24,914 bases of DNA from a virus. Within the stretch, counting starts at the first letter, position 1; each line of letters begins with the position of its first letter. Of this stretch, positions 1 to 7,701 are shown piece by piece. The position numbers and the translations under genes were made by a program. The notes beneath the pieces were generated by a model, which saw nothing but the letters and a program-made list of their open reading frames with translations, was not told where the DNA came from and searched no databases. Location of the stretch: positions 1 to 24,914 of the IMG/VR virus record IMGVR_UViG_3300008110_000462; one strand, 5' to 3'.

Positions 1-13
1 TTTCAGCGCCTGG

Positions 14-51
14 TGTCAACCAGAACTGTAAACCTGTAACCTTGGTTTACA
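14..51. promoter_or_regulatory. Repeated TGTAAACC elements upstream of small terminase
   Basis: Four related elements lie in 38 bases: TGTCAACC at 14-21, TGTAAACC at 27-34, TGTAACC at 35-41, and the exact inverted copy GGTTTACA at 44-51. The 27-34 and 44-51 copies form a perfect 8-bp dyad with a 9-base spacer. The cluster sits immediately before a gene whose product starts with a DNA-binding winged helix. In lambda, terminase-binding sites lie next to the Nu1 gene, so this could be a terminase recognition site or an operator. It could also be a weak hairpin. The layout is seen; the function is inferred. Confidence 0.45.
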
Positions 52-64
52 CAGCCGGCAAACC

Positions 65-640
65 TTGCCGCTCATCACGAAGTCAGAAGCAGCCGACGCC
101 CTCGGGGTGTCCAGGACGGCCGTCTACAAGGCGATCAAGCAGGGCCGCTTGCCCGTCGTTCGCACGGCGGACGGCCGCGAGCTGATCAAATCTGAGACCC
201 TGCGCGAGGACTGGTTCGCCAACACCATGCAGAAGATCGGCAGGGGCCCCAAGCCACCTGCTGGTGAGAAAGCATTCCCGCCGCCGCGGCCAAAGCCTCA
301 GCCGGAGGAGCAGGAGCTCCCAGTTGAAGAGCCAAAGCGCGAGCAATCACTCGCAGCACCAGAGCCTGGCGACATCGTCCCCGAGTACAACGAGAGCCGA
401 GCCCGCACCGAGTACCTGAAAGCCGAGCTGCTTGAGCTCGAGCGGAAGGAGAAGGAAGGGCTGCTGGTGCGGTCCGCTGATGTTCAGGCGAAGTGGGTGG
501 AGGTGATTACCATCAGCCGCACCAAGGTGCTCGGGGTGGTGTCAAAGGCCAAGCAGCGGATCCCGGATCTCACCCAGGATCAGATCGCGATCCTCGAGGA
601 CATCATTCGCGAGGCGCTGGAGGAGCTGGCCGATGGCTGA
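65..640 (+). CDS. Terminase small subunit, Nu1-like
   Basis: Predicted DNA-recognition subunit of the packaging motor, which would bind the phage packaging site and recruit the large subunit. Residues about 4-50 form a MerR/excisionase-type winged helix (KSEAADALGVSRTAVYKAI, then a wing around RTADGRELI). A proline- and glutamate-rich linker spans about 60-105. An alpha-helical C-terminal part (about 110-190) with SRARTEYLKAELLELERKE resembles the Nu1 dimerisation/terminase-binding half. The start is TTG at 65. An in-frame TAA at 29-31 and the lack of an upstream ATG or GTG leave little choice, but there is no good Shine-Dalgarno sequence. The 3' end overlaps the large terminase start by 8 bases, as expected for a coupled pair. 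At 191 residues it is near the size of lambda Nu1 (181). Confidence 0.8.
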   Translation: MPLITKSEAADALGVSRTAVYKAIKQGRLPVVRTADGRELIKSETLREDWFANTMQKIGRGPKPPAGEKAFPPPRPKPQPEEQELPVEEPKREQSLAAPEPGDIVPEYNESRARTEYLKAELLELERKEKEGLLVRSADVQAKWVEVITISRTKVLGVVSKAKQRIPDLTQDQIAILEDIIREALEELADG

Positions 641-2486
641 GGTTTCGGACCTGGCCAGGGAGGCGCTGCGAGCGTGGAAGCCACCGGATAAGCTGACGCT
701 GAGCGAGTGGGCTGATCGGCACTTTTACCTGTCGGCCGAGAGCAGCGCCGAGGCTGGACGGTGGCACACGCTGCCGTACCAGAAGGGGATCATGGATGCG
801 ATAACAGATCCAAGTATTGAACAAATAAGTGTGATGAAATCTGCACGTGTTGGATATACCAAGTGCTTAAATGCGTGCATTGCATTTCATATTCATCAAG
901 ATCCTTGTCCAATGATGTTGGTGCAGCCAACCATTGAAGACGCACAAGGATATTCCAAAGAAGAAATTGCCCCGATGCTGCGCGATACCCCCGTGCTGCG
1001 TGGGCTTGTCAGCGAGAGCAAGGCGAAGGACGGAGCCAACACGATCCTGCAGAAGCAGTATCCGGGCGGAACGCTGGGCCTGGTGGGGGCGAACAGTCCG
1101 CGAGGTTTCCGTCGTGTGAGCCGGCGGATCGTGATGTTTGACGAGACGGACGGCTACCCACCGAGCGCCGGGCCTGAAGGCGACCAGATCAAGCTGGGCA
1201 TCAGGCGGACGGAGTATTACTGGAACCGCAAGATCATTGCTGGGTCGACGCCGACGCTGAAGGACGCGAGCCGGATTGAGCGGTTGTTCGCCCAGGGTGA
1301 TCAGCGGCGGTATTTCGTGCCCTGCCCCGACTGCGACCACATGCAATACCTGAAGTGGTCGCACATGCGATGGGACGACCAGTATTCACCGGTGCATTAC
1401 GTGTGCGAGCAGTGCGGCGTGCTGATCCCGCACTCGAAGAAGCGTTGGATGGTGGAGCGCGGCAAGTGGCGTGCGACGGCACCAGGCAACGGGAAGCATG
1501 CCTCGTTCCATGTCTGGGCGGCGTACAGCTACAGCCCGAATGCGAGCTGGGACAACCTGCGCGATGAGTTTCTGGAGGCGAAGAGCGACCCGGAGGCGCT
1601 GAAGACGTTCGTCAACACCGTGCTCGGCGAGAGCTGGGAAGACGATTATGCGGCGAAGGTCGGCGCCGACAGCCTGCTCGAGCGTGCTGAGTTCTACGAG
1701 CACCGAATGATTCCGGCCGAGGCATCAGCGCTGACGATCGGCTGCGACGTTCAGGACAACAGGTTGAGTTTGAGCGTGTGGGCATGGGGCCGCGAGGAAG
1801 AAGGCTGGCTGATCGATCGCCAGGTGATCCACGGAGATCCCAGCCGGCCAGAGCCGTGGAAGCAGCTGGACGAGATTTTGCTGCGACCGTTCAAGCATGC
1901 GCTCGGCGGTGAGCTGCGGCCAGACGTGGTGTGCATCGACTCGGGCGGTCACCACACGATGGAGGTGTACCAGTACGCGAGGGAGCGCCAGAACATGGGC
2001 GTGATTGCGATCAAGGGTCAGAGCCAGAAGGGCAAACCACCGATCGGCAAAGCCACCAAGGTGGATTTGAACATCAAGGGCAAGGCGTTGAAGAAAGGCG
2101 CCGAGGTGTACCCGGTTGGTAGCGACACGGTGAAGAGCCTGCTGTTTGGCCGGCTGAAGCACAACGAGCCGGGCCCTGGGTTCCTGCACTTCTACGCGGA
2201 GGCGGGGAAGGAGTATTTCGAGGAGCTGACGGCAGAGAAGCAGATTACGCGGTTTGTGCGCGGGTATCCCGAGAGAGTTTGGGTAAAGAAATCAAGCCAA
2301 CGGAACGAAGCGTTGGATGAACTGGTTTATGCGTATTCAGCGTTAAATCGGATGTATCAAAAGTATGATCGCAGAACGATCTGGGATCAGCTGGAGAAAC
2401 GGCTTGAAAAGCCCATGGAAAGGGAGCGCAAGACGCCGCTAAGATCGAATAAGCCCGCAAAACGGAGCTTTGTCCGCCAGTGGTGA
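633..2486 (+). CDS. Terminase large subunit, GpA family
   Basis: ATP-driven DNA translocase and nuclease that cuts concatemers and fills the prohead through the portal. The ATPase half carries KSARVGYTK at residues 69-77, the GpA-family Walker A form, and a Walker B-like IVMFDE at 166-171. Two CxxC pairs (C231/C234 and C258/C261) look like a zinc ribbon. The RNase H-like nuclease half shows acidic candidates D372 (GCDVQ), D436 (CIDSGG) and D561 (ALDELVYAY). At 617 residues it is close to lambda gpA (641). ATG at 633 follows a GAGGAG ribosome site and lies inside the end of the small subunit gene. Codons for residues about 55-113 and for about 550-590 are distinctly AT-richer than the rest, which suggests mosaic origin. 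Confidence 0.95.
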   Translation: MAEVSDLAREALRAWKPPDKLTLSEWADRHFYLSAESSAEAGRWHTLPYQKGIMDAITDPSIEQISVMKSARVGYTKCLNACIAFHIHQDPCPMMLVQPTIEDAQGYSKEEIAPMLRDTPVLRGLVSESKAKDGANTILQKQYPGGTLGLVGANSPRGFRRVSRRIVMFDETDGYPPSAGPEGDQIKLGIRRTEYYWNRKIIAGSTPTLKDASRIERLFAQGDQRRYFVPCPDCDHMQYLKWSHMRWDDQYSPVHYVCEQCGVLIPHSKKRWMVERGKWRATAPGNGKHASFHVWAAYSYSPNASWDNLRDEFLEAKSDPEALKTFVNTVLGESWEDDYAAKVGADSLLERAEFYEHRMIPAEASALTIGCDVQDNRLSLSVWAWGREEEGWLIDRQVIHGDPSRPEPWKQLDEILLRPFKHALGGELRPDVVCIDSGGHHTMEVYQYARERQNMGVIAIKGQSQKGKPPIGKATKVDLNIKGKALKKGAEVYPVGSDTVKSLLFGRLKHNEPGPGFLHFYAEAGKEYFEELTAEKQITRFVRGYPERVWVKKSSQRNEALDELVYAYSALNRMYQKYDRRTIWDQLEKRLEKPMERERKTPLRSNKPAKRSFVRQW

Positions 2487-2490
2487 GGCC

Positions 2491-3072
2491 GTGAGAATCC
2501 CAACGACAATTCGCGCTGGCGACACCATTACCTGGGTGGACTTGCCAACGATCGACGCGTTTGGCGCTGCGATCGACAGCTCCAACCACGGCCTCACCTA
2601 CTACCTGCGCACCAACACCGCGAGTGAAGGCGCGACGGTGGTCGGCACAGCAGAGGGTACAGGGTGGCGATTCACGATCGCTTCGGGCACGTCGTCCGCG
2701 TTCGATGCCGGCACCTGGTATTTCCAGGCGGTGGCCACGGCCACGGTGGGTGGCGCCAAGACGACGCTGGGCTCTGGTCAGCTGACGGTTGATCCGTCGC
2801 TGAGCTATGCCGGCTCACCGGGTGCGTTCGATGGGCGCTCGCAGTCGCAGAAGGATCTTGAAGCTGTTCAGGCTGCAATCCGCTCGCTGATGAGTGGCGG
2901 CGCGGTGCAGGAGTACCGGATCGGCACTAGGAGCCTGAAGCGCTACGACCTTGCTGATCTGCTGGCGCTTGAGACCAAGCTCAAGGCTGAAGTGGCTCGT
3001 GAAAACAAGGCTGCCATGATCGCGAACGGTCTCGGCAACCCCCATAACCTGTTCGTGAGGTTCGGCCGCTGA
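2491..3072 (+). CDS. Ig-like domain fused to gpW-like head-tail connector
   Basis: Probably a head-completion protein. It lies between terminase and portal, where lambda has gpW. The first ~110 residues are beta-rich and Ig-like (AGDTITWVDLPTIDAFGAAI through SGQLTVDPSL). The last ~70 residues are helical and gpW-like: a helix with AVQAAIRSLMSGGAVQEYRI, then SLKRYDLADLLALETKL, ending LFVRF. I chose GTG at 2491: it has GGTGAGG just upstream and begins 4 bases after the terminase stop. An in-frame TTG at 2470 would add 7 residues but has a poorly spaced ribosome site. The stop overlaps the portal start (TGATG), implying coupling. The gpW assignment rests on pattern and position. The Ig-like part may decorate the connector or be an accessory. 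Confidence 0.6.
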   Translation: MRIPTTIRAGDTITWVDLPTIDAFGAAIDSSNHGLTYYLRTNTASEGATVVGTAEGTGWRFTIASGTSSAFDAGTWYFQAVATATVGGAKTTLGSGQLTVDPSLSYAGSPGAFDGRSQSQKDLEAVQAAIRSLMSGGAVQEYRIGTRSLKRYDLADLLALETKLKAEVARENKAAMIANGLGNPHNLFVRFGR

Positions 3073-4685
3073 TGGGACTCCGCACTCGTGTCATGACGGC
3101 CCTTGGATTTGGGTCGAAGCCTGAAGCTCAGCCGGCTCGTCGTCGCCGGCGCACCTATGCGGGTGCGGTGATCAATCGCCTGACGAGCGACTGGATCGCG
3201 AACGGCACCAGCGCCGACGCCGAGATCAAGACCAGTCTGCGGAAGCTGCGGGACCGCAGCCGGCAGATGGTGCGGGACAACCCGTATGCGCGGCAGGCGA
3301 AGCGCACCACGCAGATCAACGTGGTGGGCGGCGGGATCAAGCTGCAGTCGCAGGTGATGAGCCTGCGCGGGAACAAGCGCGACGATCGGATCAACGGCGC
3401 GATCGAAAGCCAGTGGACCCGATGGTGCAGGAAGGAATTCTGCGACGTGGCGGGCAAGAGCAGCTTCAATATGTTCGAGTGGCTGGCCGCCGGTGCGCTG
3501 CCCGAGTCTGGTGAGGTGATCTTCAGGATTCACCGACGGGCGTTCGGTGGCAGCAAGGTGCCGATGGCGCTGGAGATCATCGAGAGCGATCTGCTCGACG
3601 ACGAGTATCAGGGTGCAGTGAGCGCCAAGAACAACGAGTGGCGGATGGGCGTCGAGATCGACCCCTACGGCCGCCCGGTGCAGTATGCGTTCCTGACGCG
3701 GCACCCCGGCGATTATTGGTTCCAGGGGACGCCCGATCGCACCAGTGTGAAACACGTCTTCCTGCCAGCCAGGGATGTTGTTCACCTGTTTATCCCGGAG
3801 CGCCCCAATCAGCACCGAGGCGTGCCGTGGTTTGCGCCGGTGATTGGCGATGCTCATCAGCTGGCCGGCTACGAAGAAGCCGCGGTGGTGCGGGCCCGGT
3901 CGACGGCATCACTGATGGGCTTCATCACATCACCCGAGGGTGAGCTCGAAGCCGATGACGTGGAAGAGGGTCAGCGGATCACCGAGTTCGAGCCTGGGGT
4001 GTTCAAGTATCTGGACGCCGGACAAAACGTGGTGGTGCCCGACCTGAAGTCGCCGGATGCGCAGTATGAGGGCTTCGTGCGGGCGAAGACGCGGCGGTTC
4101 GCCAGTGGTTTCGGCTGTTCCTATGAGACCCTGTCGCGGGACTTCTCTGAGACCAACTACAGCAGCAGCCGGTTGAGCCTGCTCGAGGATCGCGACCACT
4201 GGAAGGTGATCCAGAGCTACCTGATCGAAAATTTCCACACGCGGGTGTTCCGCGAGTGGCTGGATGTAGCGGTGCTCAGCGGTGAGCTGGCGCTGCCGGA
4301 CTACGAGCTGCGGCCAGAGCGCTATGACACACCGCGCTGGATGGCGCGTGGCTGGAGCTGGGTTGATCCGCTGAAGGAGGTGAAGGCCTACCGCGAAATG
4401 GAAGCTGCTGGGTACAAGACCAAAGCGCAAATTGTGGCCGAGCTGGGCGGCGACCTGGATGAGAACCTGCAGCAGATTGCGCGGGAGAAGAAGCTGGCCG
4501 ACGAGCTGGGTGTTCAGCTGGACGCCGACATCGCCGCGGTACAACCGGCCGAGCAGCAGCCGGCTAGCGACGGGGAGCCTGCTTTACCTCCCGAGGCTCC
4601 CCGTCGCACACGCAATTCGCGTCGCAAGAAGGTGAGTAATGTGGATGGAGCTGAATCTGCGCGTCCTGATGGTCCGCTTAACTGA
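3072..4685 (+). CDS. Portal protein, lambda family
   Basis: Forms the ring at one capsid vertex through which DNA enters and leaves, and on which the tail is built. Family signs: an early block with VRDNPYARQAKRTTQINVVG (residues ~73-92), WCRKEFCD and FEWLAAGALPESGEVIFRIH in the clip/stem region, HVFLPARDVVHLFIPERPNQ, and the long helix region after FASGFGCSYETLSRDFSETN. At 537 residues it matches lambda gpB (533). The C-terminus is a charged, low-complexity tail (PAEQQPASDGEPALPPEAPR), probably flexible. It starts on the last base of the preceding stop and ends overlapping the next ATG by one base, so terminase, connector, portal and capsid genes appear translationally linked. Confidence 0.95.
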   Translation: MGLRTRVMTALGFGSKPEAQPARRRRRTYAGAVINRLTSDWIANGTSADAEIKTSLRKLRDRSRQMVRDNPYARQAKRTTQINVVGGGIKLQSQVMSLRGNKRDDRINGAIESQWTRWCRKEFCDVAGKSSFNMFEWLAAGALPESGEVIFRIHRRAFGGSKVPMALEIIESDLLDDEYQGAVSAKNNEWRMGVEIDPYGRPVQYAFLTRHPGDYWFQGTPDRTSVKHVFLPARDVVHLFIPERPNQHRGVPWFAPVIGDAHQLAGYEEAAVVRARSTASLMGFITSPEGELEADDVEEGQRITEFEPGVFKYLDAGQNVVVPDLKSPDAQYEGFVRAKTRRFASGFGCSYETLSRDFSETNYSSSRLSLLEDRDHWKVIQSYLIENFHTRVFREWLDVAVLSGELALPDYELRPERYDTPRWMARGWSWVDPLKEVKAYREMEAAGYKTKAQIVAELGGDLDENLQQIAREKKLADELGVQLDADIAAVQPAEQQPASDGEPALPPEAPRRTRNSRRKKVSNVDGAESARPDGPLN

Positions 4686-6622
4686 TGGATGACACCCGAG
4701 CGATGCACGATCTGACCGAAGAGCAGGTCGCCGCGATTGGCGAAACCGTGAGCGAGGTTGTGGCCGAGCACATGGCTGAAGTTGTCGAAGATGTCGTCGA
4801 AACGCTGTCTGGCGAAGATCCTGAGGCTGAAACGCCTGAAGAGGAGGCCATGGAAGAGCGCAGCCTCGAAGGCAACTACACCCGAACCGAAGTCACCTCG
4901 TTCTCGGAGGTGGAGGATCGGAGCTTCGAGTTCCCCTTCAGCTCCGAGTATCCTGTGGCGCGGTACTTCGGTAACGAGGTGCTGAGCCACGAGGATCGCT
5001 CCGCCGATCTGGCACGTCTTAATGACGGTGCTCCGCTGCTCTTTAACCACAACCCCGACAAGGTTGTTGGCGTAGTGGAGCGCGCATGGATCGACGGCGC
5101 CAAAAAGCGTGGCTACGTAAAGGTCCGCTTCTCTCGCAATAGCTTTGCCAAGGAAGTGATGGCTGATGTCAAAGATGGCGTTCTTCGTGGCGTCAGCTTT
5201 GGTTACGCCATCAACAAGATGGAAGAGCGAGGCGATAACTTCGTAGCCACTGAGTGGAGTCCTTACGAAGTTTCAGTTGTTAGCATCCCGGCAGACCCCA
5301 CTGTGGGTGTAGGCCGGTCGCTCGCGACTGACTCTGCGGCCCCCGCCGCATCACCAACCCCCCAAGAACCTGAGGTTCACATGGAAAACACCCCTGACGT
5401 GGAGGTGATCCGGTCCAAGGCCGCCGAGGCCGAGCGGAGCCGTATCGCCACCATCACCGCACTCGGTGACAAGCATGGTCTCCAAGATCTGGCTCGTGAG
5501 CTGATCGACGGTGGCCGTTCCGTGGACGAGGCTCGCGCCGCTGTCCTCGACAAACTCGACACCCGCAGCTCCAAAGTGGAACACCGCATTGCTGACGAAA
5601 AGGCCAACGATCTTGGTCTCACCGAGAAGGAGACTCGTGAGTTCTCCTTCATCCGCGCCCTGAACTACCTGGCCAACCCTGGCGACCGCAAGGCTCGCGA
5701 GCAAGCTGGCTTCGAGATCGAAGTCGGCGAGGCTGCTGCCAAGAAGTACGAGCGCTCTTCCAACGGGATCGTGATCCCCAACGAAGTGCTGCGTCGTGAC
5801 CTCGTGGTCGGCACCAGCACCGCTGGCGGCAACCTGGTTTCCGCTGAACTGCTGAGCGGCAGCTTCATCGACCTCCTGCGCAATCGCATGGCGATGATGC
5901 AGGCCGGCGTGACGATGCTGTCTGGCCTGCAGGGCAACATCAGCCTCCCGAGACAAGGCTCGGCTGCGACCGCGTACTGGGTAGGCGAGGGCGGCAGCCC
6001 CACCGAGAGCCAGCAGGCAATCGACCAGGTCAACATGACCCCCAAGACTGTGGGTGCATTCGTTGACTACAGCCGCCGCCTGCTGCTGCAGTCCTCGATT
6101 GATGTTGAGGGCATGATCCGCGCCGACCTGGCTCGCGTGATCGCTCTTGAGCTCGATCGCGCTGCGATCTACGGCACCGGCAGCTCCAACCAGCCTCTGG
6201 GTCTGACCAACACCACCGGTATTGGCGCTCAGACCATCACCAGCTTCGGCACCTTCGCCGAGTACATCGGCATGGAAACCGATGTGGCAACCGCCAACGC
6301 TGATGCTGGCTCCCTGCGCTACATCGTCAACGCAGCTGCCCGCGGCGCCCTGAAGAGCACCGAGAAGTCGGCGACCTCGACCGCTCAGTTCGTGTACGAG
6401 AACGACCAGATCAACGGCTATCCGGTGATCGTGTCGAACCAGCTCGGCAACAACGACTGCCTGTTCGGTGACTTCAGCCAGTTTGTGGTTGGCATGTGGT
6501 CTGGCCTGGATCTGACCGTGGATCCCTACGCCGGCTCCACCGCTGGCACTGTGCGGATCATCGCCCTGCAGGACGTTGACTTCGCAGTCAAGCAGCCTGG
6601 CGCCTTCTGCTTCGGCACCTGA
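4685..6622 (+). CDS. Prohead protease-major capsid fusion protein
   Basis: A single 645-residue polyprotein. Residues ~60-212 are an HK97-type (S78) prohead protease with candidate catalytic H122 (LLFNHNPDK), S171 (VLRGVSFGY) and acidic E195 (SPYEVSVVS). An acidic N-terminal extension precedes it. A Pro/Ala linker (about 216-231) leads to a helical delta/scaffold-like segment (about 235-355). The HK97-fold capsid region begins near GIVIPNEVLRRDLVVGT (361-377) and includes NISLPRQGSAATAYWVGEGG and AIYGTGSSNQPLGL. Fusions of this type are known in phages; self-cleavage would release both parts. Met233 at 5381 has its own ribosome site and may yield capsid precursor directly. The first start at 4685 overlaps the portal stop. 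Confidence 0.92.
   Translation: MDDTRAMHDLTEEQVAAIGETVSEVVAEHMAEVVEDVVETLSGEDPEAETPEEEAMEERSLEGNYTRTEVTSFSEVEDRSFEFPFSSEYPVARYFGNEVLSHEDRSADLARLNDGAPLLFNHNPDKVVGVVERAWIDGAKKRGYVKVRFSRNSFAKEVMADVKDGVLRGVSFGYAINKMEERGDNFVATEWSPYEVSVVSIPADPTVGVGRSLATDSAAPAASPTPQEPEVHMENTPDVEVIRSKAAEAERSRIATITALGDKHGLQDLARELIDGGRSVDEARAAVLDKLDTRSSKVEHRIADEKANDLGLTEKETREFSFIRALNYLANPGDRKAREQAGFEIEVGEAAAKKYERSSNGIVIPNEVLRRDLVVGTSTAGGNLVSAELLSGSFIDLLRNRMAMMQAGVTMLSGLQGNISLPRQGSAATAYWVGEGGSPTESQQAIDQVNMTPKTVGAFVDYSRRLLLQSSIDVEGMIRADLARVIALELDRAAIYGTGSSNQPLGLTNTTGIGAQTITSFGTFAEYIGMETDVATANADAGSLRYIVNAAARGALKSTEKSATSTAQFVYENDQINGYPVIVSNQLGNNDCLFGDFSQFVVGMWSGLDLTVDPYAGSTAGTVRIIALQDVDFAVKQPGAFCFGT
5371..5383 (+). promoter_or_regulatory. 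Internal ribosome site and ATG for capsid part
   Basis: TGAGG at 5371-5375 lies 5 bases before an in-frame ATG at 5381, inside the protease-capsid fusion and immediately after the proline-rich linker. Initiation here would make a 413-residue product containing only the delta-like segment and the HK97-fold capsid domain, a normal length for a free major capsid precursor. Lambda uses the same trick to make scaffold from within its protease gene. Use of this start is inferred. Confidence 0.5.
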
Positions 6623-6627
6623 TCGCC

Positions 6628-6831
6628 ATGAGGATCGAGATCCTTCGCTCGGTCATGATTTCGGGGGAGTCAGTTCAGGCTGGCTCCTTCATTGAAATCA
6701 GCTTGGCCGACGCCAATCTGCTGATTGGCATGAACAAGGCTCGCCTGGCGCCTGCGCCTGAGCCTGAACCTGAGCCCGAGGCTCCGAAGCGGGGCCGCAA
6801 GTCCACCACCACAACCTCTGAGGAGGCTTGA
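6628..6831 (+). CDS. Small capsid-proximal protein, function unknown
   Basis: A 67-residue protein starting 5 bases after the capsid gene. The first ~40 residues have a compact beta pattern (MRIEILRSVMISGESVQAGS, then FIEISLADANLLIGMNKARL) seen in small proteins that commonly follow major capsid genes. The tail is a Pro-Glu repeat (APAPEPEPEPEAPKRGRK) followed by threonines and an acidic end, and is presumably disordered. The role is not known; position favours a minor head component or assembly helper. Its final codons carry the GAGGAGG ribosome site for the next gene, so the two are likely made together. I do not recognise a named family. Confidence 0.7.
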   Translation: MRIEILRSVMISGESVQAGSFIEISLADANLLIGMNKARLAPAPEPEPEPEAPKRGRKSTTTTSEEA

Positions 6832-6834
6832 ACC

Positions 6835-7218
6835 ATGGCCATTCTTCGCCAAGCTCTCGACAAGCTCGAACTTGTCAACTTCCACGCAACCGCCGCTCGT
6901 ACTGCCACTGGTAGTGCTACTGGCGTTGACGCGCAGTCCTACGACGGCGATCTCGTGCTCCTGCTTGACAGTGCCGCCGGCACTGGCACCACGCCGACAC
7001 TGGCTGTGACCGTTGAGCATTCCGATTCGCTGGGTTCCGGCTACACCGCGATCAGCGGTGCAGCCTTCACCACCGTGACCACCACTGCTTCGCAGCAGAA
7101 ACTGGTGGTCAGCAAGGACGAGGCCAAGCGCTACGTGCGCGTGACCTACACACTTGGTGGCACGACCCCCTCGTTCACCTTCTCCGTCAACGCTGTTGGC
7201 GTGAAGAAGTACGGCTGA
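6835..7218 (+). CDS. Conserved beta-rich virion protein after capsid
   Basis: A 127-residue all-beta protein. It resembles a widespread phage family found just after capsid genes, recognisable by DAQSYDGDLVLLLDSAAGTG, VTVEHSDSLGSGYTAISGAA, and the ending KRYVRVTYTLGG...FSVNAVGVKKYG. Cysteines are absent. A very strong GAGGAGG ribosome site ends 9 bases before the ATG, which suggests abundant translation, as for a decoration or other multicopy capsid protein. That is inference: the family is usually left as hypothetical or as a putative structural protein. It is followed by the stable hairpin at 7227-7250, which separates the head genes from the joining genes. Confidence 0.75.
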   Translation: MAILRQALDKLELVNFHATAARTATGSATGVDAQSYDGDLVLLLDSAAGTGTTPTLAVTVEHSDSLGSGYTAISGAAFTTVTTTASQQKLVVSKDEAKRYVRVTYTLGGTTPSFTFSVNAVGVKKYG

Positions 7219-7226
7219 TGAAGCCA

Positions 7227-7250
7227 GGGCCCTAGCTACGGCTGGGGCCC
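7227..7250 (+). promoter_or_regulatory. Stable 10-bp hairpin with UACG tetraloop
   Basis: GGGCCCTAGC (7227-7236) pairs with GCTGGGGCCC (7241-7250) through ten pairs including one G-U, closing the four-base loop UACG. C(UACG)G is an unusually stable UNCG tetraloop in RNA. It fills the only sizeable gap in the head region, 8 bases after a stop codon and 19 before the next ATG. No clear U-run follows (the next bases are AACACTTTGAGG), so it is not a standard intrinsic terminator. It may block 3' exonucleases or lower readthrough between abundant capsid messages and the joining genes. Confidence 0.6.
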
Positions 7251-7269
7251 AACACTTTGAGGCACGGGC

Positions 7270-7701
7270 ATGATCACCGAAGACCTGTCACTGTTCCTCG
7301 CGGATTTCGGCGTCACTGTCACCAGTGGCGCCGTTTCTGGCATGGGGATTTTGGACATGCCTAGCCAGATCGTGGCGGACGGCATGGTGCTGACGACTGA
7401 CTATCGGTTGACGGTGCGCACGTCTGAGTTCGGCGGCCTGATCTACGGCGCAGCGGTGACTGTGGACGGCGTCAGCTACCAGGTGCGGGAGGCGATGAAA
7501 ATCGATGACGGCAACTTCACTGAGCTGATGCTCACCCGTCTGGCGCCTGAGTCTGTGGCTGCTGGCCAGGATCCGCGCACCTTCGGCCTGGCTGATCTGA
7601 CGGATGTGAACATCACCAACGCCCAGCAAGGCGACCTGCTGGTGCATGACGGGACAGAATGGGTTGATACACCGGATGTAGACGGCGGGGGCGCGAGCTG
7701 A
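7270..7701 (+). CDS. Head-tail joining protein, FII-like, with added C-terminal motif
   Basis: Likely neck protein joining packaged head to tail. Residues ~1-95 fit the lambda FII/attachment pattern: a short N-terminal helix (MITEDLSLFLADFGVTVT), then beta strands around DYRLTVRTSEFGGLIYGAAV and VSYQVREAMKIDDGNFTELM, ending LTRLAP. Residues ~100-143 add a segment not expected in FII proteins, FGLADLTDVNITNAQQGDLL followed by VHDGTEWVDTP, which resembles a short repeat common in phage fibre and surface proteins. A related motif recurs in the next gene. The start lies after the hairpin, with TTGAGGCACGGGC giving a modest GAGG ribosome site. The stop overlaps the next start (TGATG). Confidence 0.65.
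   Translation: MITEDLSLFLADFGVTVTSGAVSGMGILDMPSQIVADGMVLTTDYRLTVRTSEFGGLIYGAAVTVDGVSYQVREAMKIDDGNFTELMLTRLAPESVAAGQDPRTFGLADLTDVNITNAQQGDLLVHDGTEWVDTPDVDGGGAS

Noticed and set aside
2943-3857. 304-codon open frame on the minus strand across the portal gene
   Set aside because: It lies fully opposite a clear portal and connector gene, shows no recognisable motif, and its composition is that of a GC-rich shadow frame.
7236-7249. 14-base match CTACGGCTGGGGCC shared with 19200-19213
   Set aside because: About one such match is expected by chance in a window this size; the second copy is ordinary coding sequence.
7227-7250. Rho-independent terminator
   Set aside because: The hairpin is strong but no run of U follows it, and downstream genes continue in the same direction without a visible promoter.
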